Source of the DNA: JANQFM01 sp035471925
Lineage (GTDB): Bacteria > Acidobacteriota > UBA6911 > RPQK01 > DATIPO01
Length of the DNA: 64,000 nucleotides
Direction: 5' to 3'
Assembly (NCBI GenBank): GCA_035471925.1
Contig: DATIPO010000264.1
Coordinates: forward strand, 14,171-78,170
The position numbers and the translations under genes were made by a program. The notes under the pieces were generated by a model, which saw only the letters and a program-made list of their open reading frames with translations, searched no databases and was not told the DNA's origin. This document shows positions 1-7,443 of this stretch, in pieces (position 1 is the stretch's first letter; each line of letters begins with the position of its first letter).

Positions 1-2
1 AG

Positions 3-527
3 GCTACCGAAGCGGTTAAGCTGATTCTGGGACGGGGCCAGCCGCTGGCGGGACGCCTGCTGCTGGTGGATGCCCTGGCCATGCGTTTCCGCGAGGTCAA
101 GTTCAAGGCCAACCCCGAATGTCCCGTGTGCGGCCAGAACCCCACGGTGACGGAACTGATCGACTACCAAGGATTTTGTGGAATGAGCGAGCAATCAGAA
201 CAACACACCCCCGAGGTGAGCGTGCGCGACTTCAAAGCCGAGTTGGACGCAGGCAAGGAACTCTTCGTCCTCGACGTACGCAATCCCCACGAACTCGACA
301 TCGCCAAGCTGGAGGCCACTTCGGCCGTGATTCCGCTGCCGGAGTTGGAAGGGCGGGTCGACGAACTCGACCGCGACAAGGACATCGTGGTCTTCTGCCG
401 TTCCGGAGCCCGCAGCGCCGACGCGACCGAAATGCTCCTGGAGCGGGGATTCAAGCGTGTCCGCAACCTTGCGGGCGGCATCCTGGCTTGGTCCGACGAG
501 ATCGACCCCTCCATCACCAAGTATTGA
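3..527 (+). CDS. Molybdopterin-synthase adenylyltransferase/sulfurtransferase (MoeB-rhodanese fusion), 5' partial
   Basis: The open frame enters from the left edge, so the N-terminal nucleotide-binding part is missing. What remains is the C-terminal end of a ThiF/MoeB/HesA-type E1-like domain, with the second zinc CxxC motif (CPVCG), followed by a complete rhodanese domain of about 105 residues. The rhodanese active-site loop CRSGAR carries the persulfide-forming cysteine. Proteins of this MoeZ/MOCS3 layout adenylate the C-terminal Gly-Gly of a ubiquitin-like sulfur carrier and then transfer sulfur to it as a thiocarboxylate, for molybdopterin, thiamin, thiolated-tRNA or cysteine synthesis. 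Which carrier is used cannot be told, because upstream neighbours are outside the window. The gene converges on the trp operon. Confidence 0.9.
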   Translation, partial: ATEAVKLILGRGQPLAGRLLLVDALAMRFREVKFKANPECPVCGQNPTVTELIDYQGFCGMSEQSEQHTPEVSVRDFKAELDAGKELFVLDVRNPHELDIAKLEATSAVIPLPELEGRVDELDRDKDIVVFCRSGARSADATEMLLERGFKRVRNLAGGILAWSDEIDPSITKY

Positions 528-660
528 AGACCGTTGCTGGACTGCGGGCGAGACTGGCGCCCGATCCGGCCCCCAAGTTCGTTTGGCCAAAGCGGCGAAT
601 GGAGAGTGCCCGAAGCCATTCAGGCTTGTTTTATCGGTTCTGTTGGAAAGTCAATTCCAG

Positions 661-757
661 GACCCGCTGCAAGGCGGGACATAGGCCAGCCCAGGGTCAG
701 CCTACGTCGAGCGCGGTGAGACACCATCGGCGCCATACCTGGGTCCAAGCGGCGAAC
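661..757. repeat. Copy A of a dispersed intergenic repeat
   Basis: This lies in the 289-bp gap between the rhodanese gene and trpA, where I see no gene. The stretch from about 681 (GCCAGCCCAGGGTCAGCC) through CGTCGAGCGC and GGCGCCA to GCGGCGAA matches, with scattered substitutions and small indels, the intergenic block at about 54028-54118. The flanks CCCAGGGT and ACCTGGGT are roughly complementary, so the element could fold into a long imperfect hairpin. Both copies lie between genes. Function unknown; REP-like or an RNA-level element are both possible. Confidence 0.6.
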
Positions 758-816
758 GGCCCGGACGCCTCATGCGGGTAGAGGCGTCAGCCAACGCGCG
801 ACCTCGCCGGACTCCT

Positions 817-1590
817 CTATCTTGCCTCGGGGATGAGCTGGCGGACGTAGCGTCCCACTTGCTTCGACAATTCGGCTTCACCCTTGTGCTCCTCGATGAA
901 GCGGACGATGGCCGAGCCCACGACCGCGGCATCAGCATGCCGCCACACCTGCTCGACGCCCTCCCGGGAGTCAATACCGAAGCCCACCGCGATGGGGATG
1001 TCGGTGTAGCGGCGGATGCGGCCCACGCTGGAGGCGATTTCCTCTCCTATCTGGGTGTGGGTGCCGGTGACCCCGGTGCGGGCCACCAGGTAGAGGAATC
1101 CGCGGCTGGCTTGGGCGATGTTCTTGAGACGCTGGTCGGAAGAGGTGGGCGCCGCCAGAAAGACGGTGTCGAGTTTCTCGATGGGATCCATGAGGGCGTA
1201 CTCCTCAGGGGTCAGGTCGGAGATGAGCAGGCCGTCGAGACCCGCCGAAGCGGCTTCGTCCTCGACCCGCTTCAAGCCGTACTTGAGCAGCGGGTTGATG
1301 TAGCTCATGAAGATCAGCCCGGCGTCGGTCTTGGCCCGCACCCGCCCTACCATTTCGATGTAGTCGCGCATCGAGTATCCATGCTCCAGGGCCTGAAAAG
1401 AGGAGCGCTGGATGACCGGACCGTCGGCGATAGGATCGGAGAAGGGTATGCCGATCTCGACGATGTCCGATCCGGCGGCCACCAATTCCACGATGATGCG
1501 CTCGGTCGTGTCCAAGTCGGGATGGCCGGCGGTAACGAAGGGGATGAAGCACTTGGGCTGGTTCTTGAAAGCGGTTGAGAGTCTCGACAT
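817..1590 (-). CDS. trpA: Tryptophan synthase alpha subunit
   Basis: A protein of 257 residues, normal for TrpA. It cleaves indole-3-glycerol phosphate to indole and glyceraldehyde-3-phosphate and passes indole through the tunnel to TrpB. The catalytic pair is visible as Glu45 in VEIGIPFSDP and Asp56 in IADGP. It is the last gene of the operon and starts 5 bp after the trpB stop, the expected arrangement for 1:1 expression of the alpha2beta2 complex. No clear U-tract terminator was found between its stop and the converging rhodanese gene. Confidence 0.97.
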   Translation of the reverse strand: MSRLSTAFKNQPKCFIPFVTAGHPDLDTTERIIVELVAAGSDIVEIGIPFSDPIADGPVIQRSSFQALEHGYSMRDYIEMVGRVRAKTDAGLIFMSYINPLLKYGLKRVEDEAASAGLDGLLISDLTPEEYALMDPIEKLDTVFLAAPTSSDQRLKNIAQASRGFLYLVARTGVTGTHTQIGEEIASSVGRIRRYTDIPIAVGFGIDSREGVEQVWRHADAAVVGSAIVRFIEEHKGEAELSKQVGRYVRQLIPEAR

Positions 1591-1595
1591 GTGGC

Positions 1596-2813
1596 TTACT
1601 CCGACAGGCTGCGGACGGTCTCCACGTCTTTGTCGCCGCGTCCCGACAGGTTGACGATGATGAGAGGCTGATCCTGACCGGACTGCTCACGCGCGGCGGC
1701 CAGCGCCACCGAGTCCTGGCGCAGCAGATCAGCCACGGCGTGGGACGACTCCAGGGCCGGCAGGATGCCTTCCAGGCGGCAGATGGCGTGGAAGGCCTCC
1801 AGGGCCTCCTCGTCGTTGACCGAGGTGTAGCGGATGCGTCCCTGATCGTGCAGGTAGGCGTGCTCAGGTCCGATGGAAGGGTAATCGAGTCCCGCCGAGA
1901 CGGAGTGGGTGAGAGCGATCTGTCCCTGCTCGTCGTGAAGCACGTAGCTTTGGGTGCCGTGCAGTACTCCCAGCGATCCGCCTTGGAAGCGGGCTGCGTG
2001 CTCGCCCAGTTCCTGGCCACGACCGCCGGCTTCCACCCCCACCATGAGGACATCTTCATCATCCAAAAAGGCGTGAAAGAGGCCGATGGAGTTGCTGCCT
2101 CCGCCCACGCAGGCCGAGAGGACGTCGGGCAGGCTTCCTTCGGCATCCAGGATCTGGCGACGCGTCTCGCGTCCGATGACGGACTGGAAGTCGCGCACCA
2201 TGACCGGGTAAGGATGGGCGCCCAGCACCGATCCCAGCAAATAGTGAGTGTTCTCGACGTTGGTGACCCAGTCGCGCATGGCTTCGTTAATGGCGTCCTT
2301 GAGGGTGCGGGATCCGGCGTCGACGTCGGTCACGGTGGCGCCGAAAAGCTCCATGCGGTAAACGTTGAGAGCTTGGCGCCGCATGTCTTCGGTGCCCATG
2401 TAGACTTCGCATTCCAGTCCCAGCAAGGCGCAAGCGGCAGCGGTGGCCACGCCGTGCTGTCCGGCCCCGGTTTCGGCGATGATGCGCGATTTGCCCATGC
2501 GGCGGGCCAGAAGGGCCTGTCCAATGGCGTTGTTGATCTTGTGGGCTCCGGTGTGGCAGAGGTCCTCGCGCTTGAAGTAGAGGCGGGCGCCCACTTTTTC
2601 GGAAAGGCGGCGGGCCAGGAACAGGGGCGTGGGACGTCCTACAAAGCGGCGCAGAGCATCCTCGAGTTCTTCCTGAAATGACTCGTCCTGACGGGCCTCA
2701 CGGTAGGCCTTGTCGAGTTCCTCCAGGGGAGTCATCAGGGTTTCAGGGACGAACTTGCCGCCGTAAGATCCGAAATGGCCCGCGGCATCGGGCAGGTCGG
2801 TGTAGCTGCTCAT
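1596..2813 (-). CDS. trpB: Tryptophan synthase beta subunit
   Basis: Condenses indole with L-serine to L-tryptophan in a PLP-dependent reaction. The PLP lysine sits in GAHKINNAIGQ and the phosphate-binding loop in GGGSNSIG. I chose the ATG at 2813 (MSSYTDLPD, 405 residues) rather than an in-frame start at 2888. The 2813 start overlaps the trpF stop as ATGA, and the upstream extension is only trpF read in another frame. The length and full motif set indicate a standard TrpB1-type subunit working with TrpA encoded next door. Confidence 0.97.
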   Translation of the reverse strand: MSSYTDLPDAAGHFGSYGGKFVPETLMTPLEELDKAYREARQDESFQEELEDALRRFVGRPTPLFLARRLSEKVGARLYFKREDLCHTGAHKINNAIGQALLARRMGKSRIIAETGAGQHGVATAAACALLGLECEVYMGTEDMRRQALNVYRMELFGATVTDVDAGSRTLKDAINEAMRDWVTNVENTHYLLGSVLGAHPYPVMVRDFQSVIGRETRRQILDAEGSLPDVLSACVGGGSNSIGLFHAFLDDEDVLMVGVEAGGRGQELGEHAARFQGGSLGVLHGTQSYVLHDEQGQIALTHSVSAGLDYPSIGPEHAYLHDQGRIRYTSVNDEEALEAFHAICRLEGILPALESSHAVADLLRQDSVALAAAREQSGQDQPLIIVNLSGRGDKDVETVRSLSE

Positions 2814-3376
2814 AGGCTGATCTCCGAGAGAAATCGTTTCAGTTTCAGCGGATCTTTGCGTCCCGGGCTGGCTTCCACGCCCGAACACACGTCCACGCCC
2901 TGGGGACGGGCGCGGCGCACCGCTTCGGCCACGTTGTCAGGATTCAATCCCCCGGCCAGGATGTAGGGACGGTCGCCCAGTTCCCCCGCCAATCGGTCCC
3001 AGTCGGCGGTGATTCCGCGTCCCGAGGAGGGATCGACGAGGATGTCGCGGCCCGGAAAGCGGCTCACCTCGTCGGGCTTGACGGCGGCCCACACCTTGCG
3101 CCCCCAGCCCTCCAAGTCCGACTCGCGGCGGGCCTTGTGGACCTGCACAACGTCGATCTCAGGAGGGATTGTGGGCCGCGGATCCTGTTCGGCCACCACC
3201 ACCACCGCCACCTTGAGAACTCCCTCTGGCAAAGCCTTGAGAATGTCCCGCGACTCCTGAGGATCGATGTAACGGGGACTGCCGGGGAAATAATTGAATC
3301 CCAGCGCGGTCGCTCCGCTCTGCAGCGAGGACAGGGCATCTTCCAGGGTCGTGATGCCGCAGATCTTGACCAGCAT
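2810..3376 (-). CDS. trpF: Phosphoribosylanthranilate isomerase
   Basis: A small TIM-barrel enzyme (188 residues) performing the Amadori rearrangement of phosphoribosylanthranilate to CdRP. The N-terminal KICGIT motif supplies the general-base cysteine. The acidic partner lies in ILVDPSSGRG, and the phosphate loop near the C-terminus reads LAGGLNPDN. The ATG at 3376 overlaps the trpC stop as TGATG, and the gene ends in an ATGA overlap with trpB, so translation is probably coupled on both sides. A longer open frame extends upstream inside trpC but has no family resemblance and is rejected. Confidence 0.95.
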   Translation of the reverse strand: MLVKICGITTLEDALSSLQSGATALGFNYFPGSPRYIDPQESRDILKALPEGVLKVAVVVVAEQDPRPTIPPEIDVVQVHKARRESDLEGWGRKVWAAVKPDEVSRFPGRDILVDPSSGRGITADWDRLAGELGDRPYILAGGLNPDNVAEAVRRARPQGVDVCSGVEASPGRKDPLKLKRFLSEISL

Positions 3377-4176
3377 CAGGACTCCTCCCCTCGAAGGAGG
3401 CGCAGCTTGGCGGCTGGATCCTCGGAGTCCATCAAACTCGAACCCACCAGGAAGGCGCTGTAGCCGGCGTTGCGCAGCTCGCTGATCTGGAGGTGTTCGT
3501 TGATGCCCGATTCGGAAACCAGCAGGTAGCCCTCTTCGCCCTCCAGGGCGCGGGCCACCTTGAAGGAAGTGTCGAGATCGACCTGGAAGGTGCGCAGGTC
3601 GCGGTTGTTGACCCCGATCAGGTTGGCTCCCGCCTCGACGGCTGTCTCCAATTCCTGCAGGTCGTGCACCTCCACCAGCGCATCGATGCCGTATTCGTCC
3701 GAACAGGCCACCAGGTCGGCCAGTTCGGAAGGCGTCAGGCAAGCCGTGATCAGCAGATACGCCGAGGCACCCCAAATGCGGGCCTGGACGATCTGGTAGC
3801 GTTCCAGAATGAAGTCCTTGCGCAGCAGCGGCAGATGCCCGTCGTCTGAGGAGAGGCGTTGCAGGTATTCGGGATCGCCTTTGAAGAAGGCCTGATCGGT
3901 CAGCACGGATATGGCCTGGGCTCCGCCTTCCCGGTAAGCCCTGGCCACGTCTTCGGGCGGCCACTGGATGGCGAAGGGGCCGTGAGAGGGGCTGTGGTAC
4001 TTGATCTCGGCGATGATGTTGACGCTATCCTGTTGCAGGGCCTTCTTGAAGGACGGCGGAGCGCTTTGGATGATGTCGCCCGGCAGTTCCTCCAAAAGCT
4101 TGGCGAAGGCCTTCTGCTGCAGCATTTCGTCCAGTTCGGCTCGCTTGCGGGCCACGATTTGATCGAGAACGTGCAT
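3376..4176 (-). CDS. trpC: Indole-3-glycerol-phosphate synthase
   Basis: A TIM-barrel protein (266 residues) that closes the indole ring by decarboxylating CdRP to indole-3-glycerol phosphate. The N-terminal helix begins MHVLDQIVARKRAEL. The substrate-binding strand reads AEIKYHSPS, close to the family pattern AEIKxxSPSxG, and further conserved segments are LRKDFI, GVNNRDLRTF and SESGI. It begins 3 bp after the trpD stop and its own stop overlaps the trpF start. It is a stand-alone enzyme, unlike the TrpC-TrpF fusion of enterobacteria. Confidence 0.97.
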   Translation of the reverse strand: MHVLDQIVARKRAELDEMLQQKAFAKLLEELPGDIIQSAPPSFKKALQQDSVNIIAEIKYHSPSHGPFAIQWPPEDVARAYREGGAQAISVLTDQAFFKGDPEYLQRLSSDDGHLPLLRKDFILERYQIVQARIWGASAYLLITACLTPSELADLVACSDEYGIDALVEVHDLQELETAVEAGANLIGVNNRDLRTFQVDLDTSFKVARALEGEEGYLLVSESGINEHLQISELRNAGYSAFLVGSSLMDSEDPAAKLRLLRGEES

Positions 4177-4179
4177 GGG

Positions 4180-5199
4180 CTAGGACAGATCTCCGGTTTG
4201 GGTGGCTTGGATGAGGCGGCGCAGCTTGTCCAGCGCCGCCCCCGAGTCGAGCGATTCGGCGGCCTGGTCGAGGGCCTGCTCGAATCCTTCCTCCTCTACC
4301 AGCGCGATGGCGGCGGCGGCATTGAGGAGGACGATCTGGCGGGCGCGTCCGCCCAGCCTTCCTTCCAGGACGCCCAGAGTGATGGAAGCGTTGTGCTGAG
4401 GATCGCCGCCCCGGGGCAGGGGACTTTCGTCGTCCTCGATGCCGTAGTCACGGGGATCGAAATCGAAGTTGCGGACGCTCTTTTCCTCCACCTCGCTGAC
4501 ACGGGTCAGGGCGGCGGGTGAAATCTCGTCCAGCCCGTCCTTGGAATGCACGACCCAGGCCCTGCGGCATCCCAGCGAGGCCAGCGACCAAGCCAGCGTC
4601 TCGGTGAGTTCAGGAGCGAAGACGCCCACCACCTGACAGGGAGCGCCCATGGGATTGGTAAGCGGACCCAGCAGGTTGAAAATGGTCCGCCGTCCCAGGC
4701 TGCTGCGGATGCCGGCCACCCTGGCCATGGCGGGGTGAAAGGCAGGAGCGAAGAAAAAGGCCACTCCCAGTTGCTGCAGGCACTCAACCGTCAATTCGGG
4801 AGGATGGTCGATCTTGACGCCCAAAGTCTCCAGCACGTCAGCCGATCCGCTGCGCGAGGTGACGGCCCGGTTGCCGTGCTTGGCCACCGCCACTCCAGCT
4901 CCGGCGATGACGAAGGCAGCAGTGGTGGAAACGTTGAAGGTGTCGCCTCCCCCCCCGGTTCCGGCGGTGTCGACCAAGTCGTCGCGTCCGCCGGGCATGC
5001 GCAGGGCGTGGCGGCGCATGGCCCGGGCGAAACCGGTTATTTCCTGAGGATGCTCGCCCTTGTCGGCCAAGGCCACCAGCAGATCGGCGATCTCGGCGTC
5101 CTCGAAGGGCTGGGAGAGAATGGCGTCCAGCGCCCCTTCAGCCTGGCGCGCCGAGAGATGCTCTCCGGCGCGGGCCTGTCGGGTCAGTTCTCTGAGCAT
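4180..5199 (-). CDS. trpD: Anthranilate phosphoribosyltransferase
   Basis: Transfers the phosphoribosyl group of PRPP to anthranilate. The PRPP-binding signature is clear (DTAGTGGGGDTFN), followed by the KHGNRAVTSRSGSADVLE anthranilate-site segment. The start at 5199 (MLRELTRQA, 339 residues) was chosen because a GGAAAGG Shine-Dalgarno lies 6 nt upstream and the protein then has the normal family length. An in-frame start at 5337 would only add translated trpG sequence. The gene overlaps the end of trpG by 16 bp, so expression of the two is probably coupled. Confidence 0.96.
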   Translation of the reverse strand: MLRELTRQARAGEHLSARQAEGALDAILSQPFEDAEIADLLVALADKGEHPQEITGFARAMRRHALRMPGGRDDLVDTAGTGGGGDTFNVSTTAAFVIAGAGVAVAKHGNRAVTSRSGSADVLETLGVKIDHPPELTVECLQQLGVAFFFAPAFHPAMARVAGIRSSLGRRTIFNLLGPLTNPMGAPCQVVGVFAPELTETLAWSLASLGCRRAWVVHSKDGLDEISPAALTRVSEVEEKSVRNFDFDPRDYGIEDDESPLPRGGDPQHNASITLGVLEGRLGGRARQIVLLNAAAAIALVEEEGFEQALDQAAESLDSGAALDKLRRLIQATQTGDLS

Positions 5200-5858
5200 A
5201 AGAACCTTTCCAGCAGGGCCATTCCGGCCCGGGTCATGATCGATTCGGGATGAAACTGTACGCCTTCGGTGTGATGTTCGCGATGGCGCAGCCCCATGAT
5301 GGTACCGTCCTGAGTCCAAGCCGTCACCTCCAAGCACCGGGGAAGGGACTCGCGTTCCACCGCCAGCGAGTGATAGCGGGTGGCTTCGAAGGGATTGTCG
5401 AGTCCGCGGAAAAGGGTGGCGCCGTTGTGATGCACCATAGAAGTCTTGCCGTGCTTGAGTTCAGGGGCATGGACGATGCGTCCGCCGAAGGCTTCCCCGA
5501 TAACCTGGTGTCCCAGGCACACGCCGAGAATGGGGATGCGTCCCGAAAAGCGTTCCACGACCTGCAGCGAGATGCCGGCATCCCCGGGACGTCCGGGGCC
5601 GGGCGAGATGACGATGCGGCCGGGATCGAGGCGCTCCACTTCCTCAAGGCTGAGGGCGTCGTTGCGGAAGACCTGGGGACGCGCGCCCAATTCCCCCAGA
5701 TACTGCACCAGGTTGTAGGTGAAGCTGTCGTAGTTGTCGATCATCAGGAGACGTCCGGGTCGGTTTTGACGGTCCGGCGCCCGGCCCTGAGCATGGGGAC
5801 GGCCGGCAGGTCGGTCCGGCAGATCAGATAGGCTCGGATGGGCTTGCTTGTGGTTCAT
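5184..5858 (-). CDS. trpG: Anthranilate synthase glutamine amidotransferase subunit
   Basis: A class I glutamine amidotransferase that supplies ammonia to TrpE. Cys114 is in the GVCLGHQ nucleophile elbow, and His203 and Glu205 in GVQFHPES complete the triad (numbering from 5858). The ATG at 5858 overlaps the trpE stop as ATGA and has GGGAG 7 nt upstream. It gives a basic 38-residue extension before the usual start MIDNYDSF, which lies at 5744 and lacks a good Shine-Dalgarno. I therefore keep the longer form but regard the start as open. Such PabA/TrpG proteins may also serve folate synthesis if no separate PabA exists. Confidence 0.93.
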   Translation of the reverse strand: MNHKQAHPSLSDLPDRPAGRPHAQGRAPDRQNRPGRLLMIDNYDSFTYNLVQYLGELGARPQVFRNDALSLEEVERLDPGRIVISPGPGRPGDAGISLQVVERFSGRIPILGVCLGHQVIGEAFGGRIVHAPELKHGKTSMVHHNGATLFRGLDNPFEATRYHSLAVERESLPRCLEVTAWTQDGTIMGLRHREHHTEGVQFHPESIMTRAGMALLERFLCSEN

Positions 5859-7201
5859 GATGAGGCTCCCATTTCCAGGGCCCGGAAGAGGACCCGCGCC
5901 TTATTGTGGCATTCCATGTCTTCGTGTGCGGGGTTGGAGTCGGCCACGATTCCGGCGCCCGCCTGCACATAGGCTTTTCCCTCCTTGAAGACGATGGTTC
6001 GTATGGCGATGCAAGTGTCGAGATTGCCGGTGTAGTCAAGGTAGCCTACAGCTCCCGCGTAGACGCCGCGCTTCCAGGGCTCCATTTCGTCGATGATCTG
6101 CATGGCGCGCACCTTGGGCGCCCCGGAGACGGTTCCCGCCGGAAAGCAGGCCTGCAGCGCGTCCAAGGCATTGAACTCGGGACGCAGGCGTCCGCTCACG
6201 GAACTGACGAGGTGCATGACGTGGGAGTAGCGCTCCAGGAACATGAAGTCGTCCACCTCGACGCTCCCGAAACGGCACACGCGTCCCAGGTCGTTGCGTC
6301 CCAGATCGACCAGCATCAGGTGCTCGGCCCTCTCCTTGGCGTCGCCCTTGAGTTCCTCTGCCAGGCGTTCGTCTTCATCGGAGTCCTTGCCGCGGCGGCG
6401 GGTCCCGGCGATGGGGCGGCACTCCAGATGATCGCCTTGAACCCGCACCAGCATCTCGGGCGAGGCCCCCGCCACCGCCAGGTCCCCCTGCTTGAGGAAG
6501 AAGTGGTAAGGCGAGGGATTGAGAAAGCGCAGGGCGCGGTAGACGTTGAAGGGATCGCCCGGGTAGTCGACCTCGAAACGCTGGGACAGCACGACTTGAA
6601 AAATGTCCCCGTCCACGATGTACTGCTTGGCCTGCTCGACGTCCTCCTGAAAGCGCTCGCCGCCGTATCCGCAACTGGACACATAGTCGAGTCCGCTCCG
6701 GGAAGCTCCCTCAAGCGAAGGAGCCCATCCCGGACCGGTCTCCTCGGCTTTGAGCAGGCGTTCTTCCCACTCCTCGACTTTGTCAGGCCCTTCGTGGGAG
6801 AGGATGACGATCTCGTGCTTGAGATGGTCGAAGACCAGCACGGTGGAGTAGAAGTCCATGTGCACGCATTGGCCGGGCAGCAGTTGGGGGCCGGGCTTGT
6901 TGCCGTTGCCCACGGGTTCGAACTCGCGAATCAGATCGTAGGAGAAAAGTCCCACCGCCCCCCCGCAGAAGGGAGGCAGGCTCTCAGGAGAGATCTCAAA
7001 CTCGCGGAAGGCCTGGCGGAACTCGCGAAAACTCCCGCTGAAATGCTGCTGAGGGGCGGTGCCCAAGAAGGAGTAGCGTCCGATGCGCTCCCCCCCTTCC
7101 ACCGATTCCAAGAGAAAGCAGCGGTCGGCTTCAGCCGCCACCTTGAGAAAGGTGGAAACGGGCGTGAAAGTGTCGCCTAGGAGTTTTTTCTGATAGATCA
7201 T
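5855..7201 (-). CDS. trpE: Anthranilate synthase component I
   Basis: The chorismate-utilizing subunit (448 residues) making anthranilate with TrpG. The N-terminal tryptophan feedback pocket motif LLES is present (CFLLESVEGG), so allosteric inhibition by Trp is expected. The chorismate-binding core shows DGDIFQVVLSQRF, AGTRRRG, LVDLGRNDLGRV, FPAGTVSGAPK and AGAGIVADS. I place the start at 7201 (MIYQKKLLGD). An in-frame codon at 7279 would put the terminator hairpin inside the coding region and adds sequence unlike the family. It is the first structural gene of trpEGDCFBA, downstream of an attenuator-like leader. Confidence 0.96.
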   Translation of the reverse strand: MIYQKKLLGDTFTPVSTFLKVAAEADRCFLLESVEGGERIGRYSFLGTAPQQHFSGSFREFRQAFREFEISPESLPPFCGGAVGLFSYDLIREFEPVGNGNKPGPQLLPGQCVHMDFYSTVLVFDHLKHEIVILSHEGPDKVEEWEERLLKAEETGPGWAPSLEGASRSGLDYVSSCGYGGERFQEDVEQAKQYIVDGDIFQVVLSQRFEVDYPGDPFNVYRALRFLNPSPYHFFLKQGDLAVAGASPEMLVRVQGDHLECRPIAGTRRRGKDSDEDERLAEELKGDAKERAEHLMLVDLGRNDLGRVCRFGSVEVDDFMFLERYSHVMHLVSSVSGRLRPEFNALDALQACFPAGTVSGAPKVRAMQIIDEMEPWKRGVYAGAVGYLDYTGNLDTCIAIRTIVFKEGKAYVQAGAGIVADSNPAHEDMECHNKARVLFRALEMGASS

Positions 7202-7233
7202 GCCAGCCTTGCGAGGTCTTCGGTTGTCGCTGC

Positions 7234-7271
7234 AAAAAAAAAGCCGTGGAGAACTTGTCCCCACGGCTTTT
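7234..7271 (-). terminator. Intrinsic terminator in the trp leader (attenuator hairpin 3:4)
   Basis: Read on the minus strand, an 11-bp perfect stem (arms 7261-7271 and 7239-7249, core AAGCCGTGG/CCACGGCTT) with an 11-nt loop runs into nine consecutive T residues (7242-7234). It lies 33 bp before trpE and after the leader ORF. A terminator placed between promoter and first gene is the hallmark of attenuation. Confidence 0.9.
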
Positions 7272-7309
7272 CCACTCATTGATCTAGTAGAAAGTCAGAT
7301 CGGCACACA

Positions 7310-7365
7310 GCTCTCCGGCGTTACGATTTGAATCCGCTTCGCCAGAGAAATCCGTTTGCCATCAT
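7310..7365 (-). promoter_or_regulatory. trp leader with alternative pairing segments
   Basis: Segment 1 (7347-7340, CTCTGGCG, containing the leader Trp codon) can pair over 8 bp, with one U-G, with segment 2 (7320-7313, CGCCGGAG). Segment 2 can instead pair as GGAGAGC (7316-7310) with GTTCTCC (7254-7248), which lies in the loop and descending arm of the terminator hairpin. A ribosome stalled at the Trp codon would cover segment 1 and free segment 2 to disrupt the terminator. Pairings were worked out by hand, so energies are unknown. Confidence 0.65.
7321..7365 (-). CDS. trpL: Putative trp operon leader peptide (14 aa)
   Basis: A 14-codon ORF, MMANGFLWRSGFKS, starts at tandem ATG codons (7365 and 7362) preceded by GAAGAAGG. 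It ends in TAA just before segment 2 of the attenuator. It contains a single Trp codon (7344-7342) located inside pairing segment 1, where a stalled ribosome would act. Known trp leader peptides usually carry two or more Trp codons, so one is unusual. It is too short to be judged by coding statistics; support is its position, the ribosome-binding site and the downstream hairpin. Confidence 0.65.
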   Translation of the reverse strand: MMANGFLWRSGFKS

Positions 7366-7383
7366 CCTTCTTCCCAGACTCTC

Positions 7384-7412
7384 AGAATAGGCATTCCGTC
7401 CGCCAAAATCAA
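7384..7412 (-). promoter_or_regulatory. Promoter of the trp operon
   Basis: Minus-strand -35 TTGATT (7412-7407) and -10 TATTCT (7389-7384) are separated by exactly 17 bp. This predicts a start near 7377, about 12 nt before the leader ORF. It lies between the rho stop codon and the leader, so trp can be transcribed independently of rho. Just upstream, CCCC and GGGG (around 7430-7413) could form a weak stem that trims rho transcripts. Confidence 0.65.
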
Positions 7413-7443
7413 CCCCTTTTTTCATGCGGGGCTGTTTGAAGCC

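Noticed and set aside
1575..2681. Long plus-strand open frame opposite trpB
   Set aside because: Antisense shadow of a full-length trpB; composition rich in Gly, Val, Asp and His typical of reversed codons.
7202..7279. Extended trpE start placing a hairpin and T-run in coding sequence
   Set aside because: The region is an intrinsic terminator with leader ORF; the extension has no similarity to TrpE.
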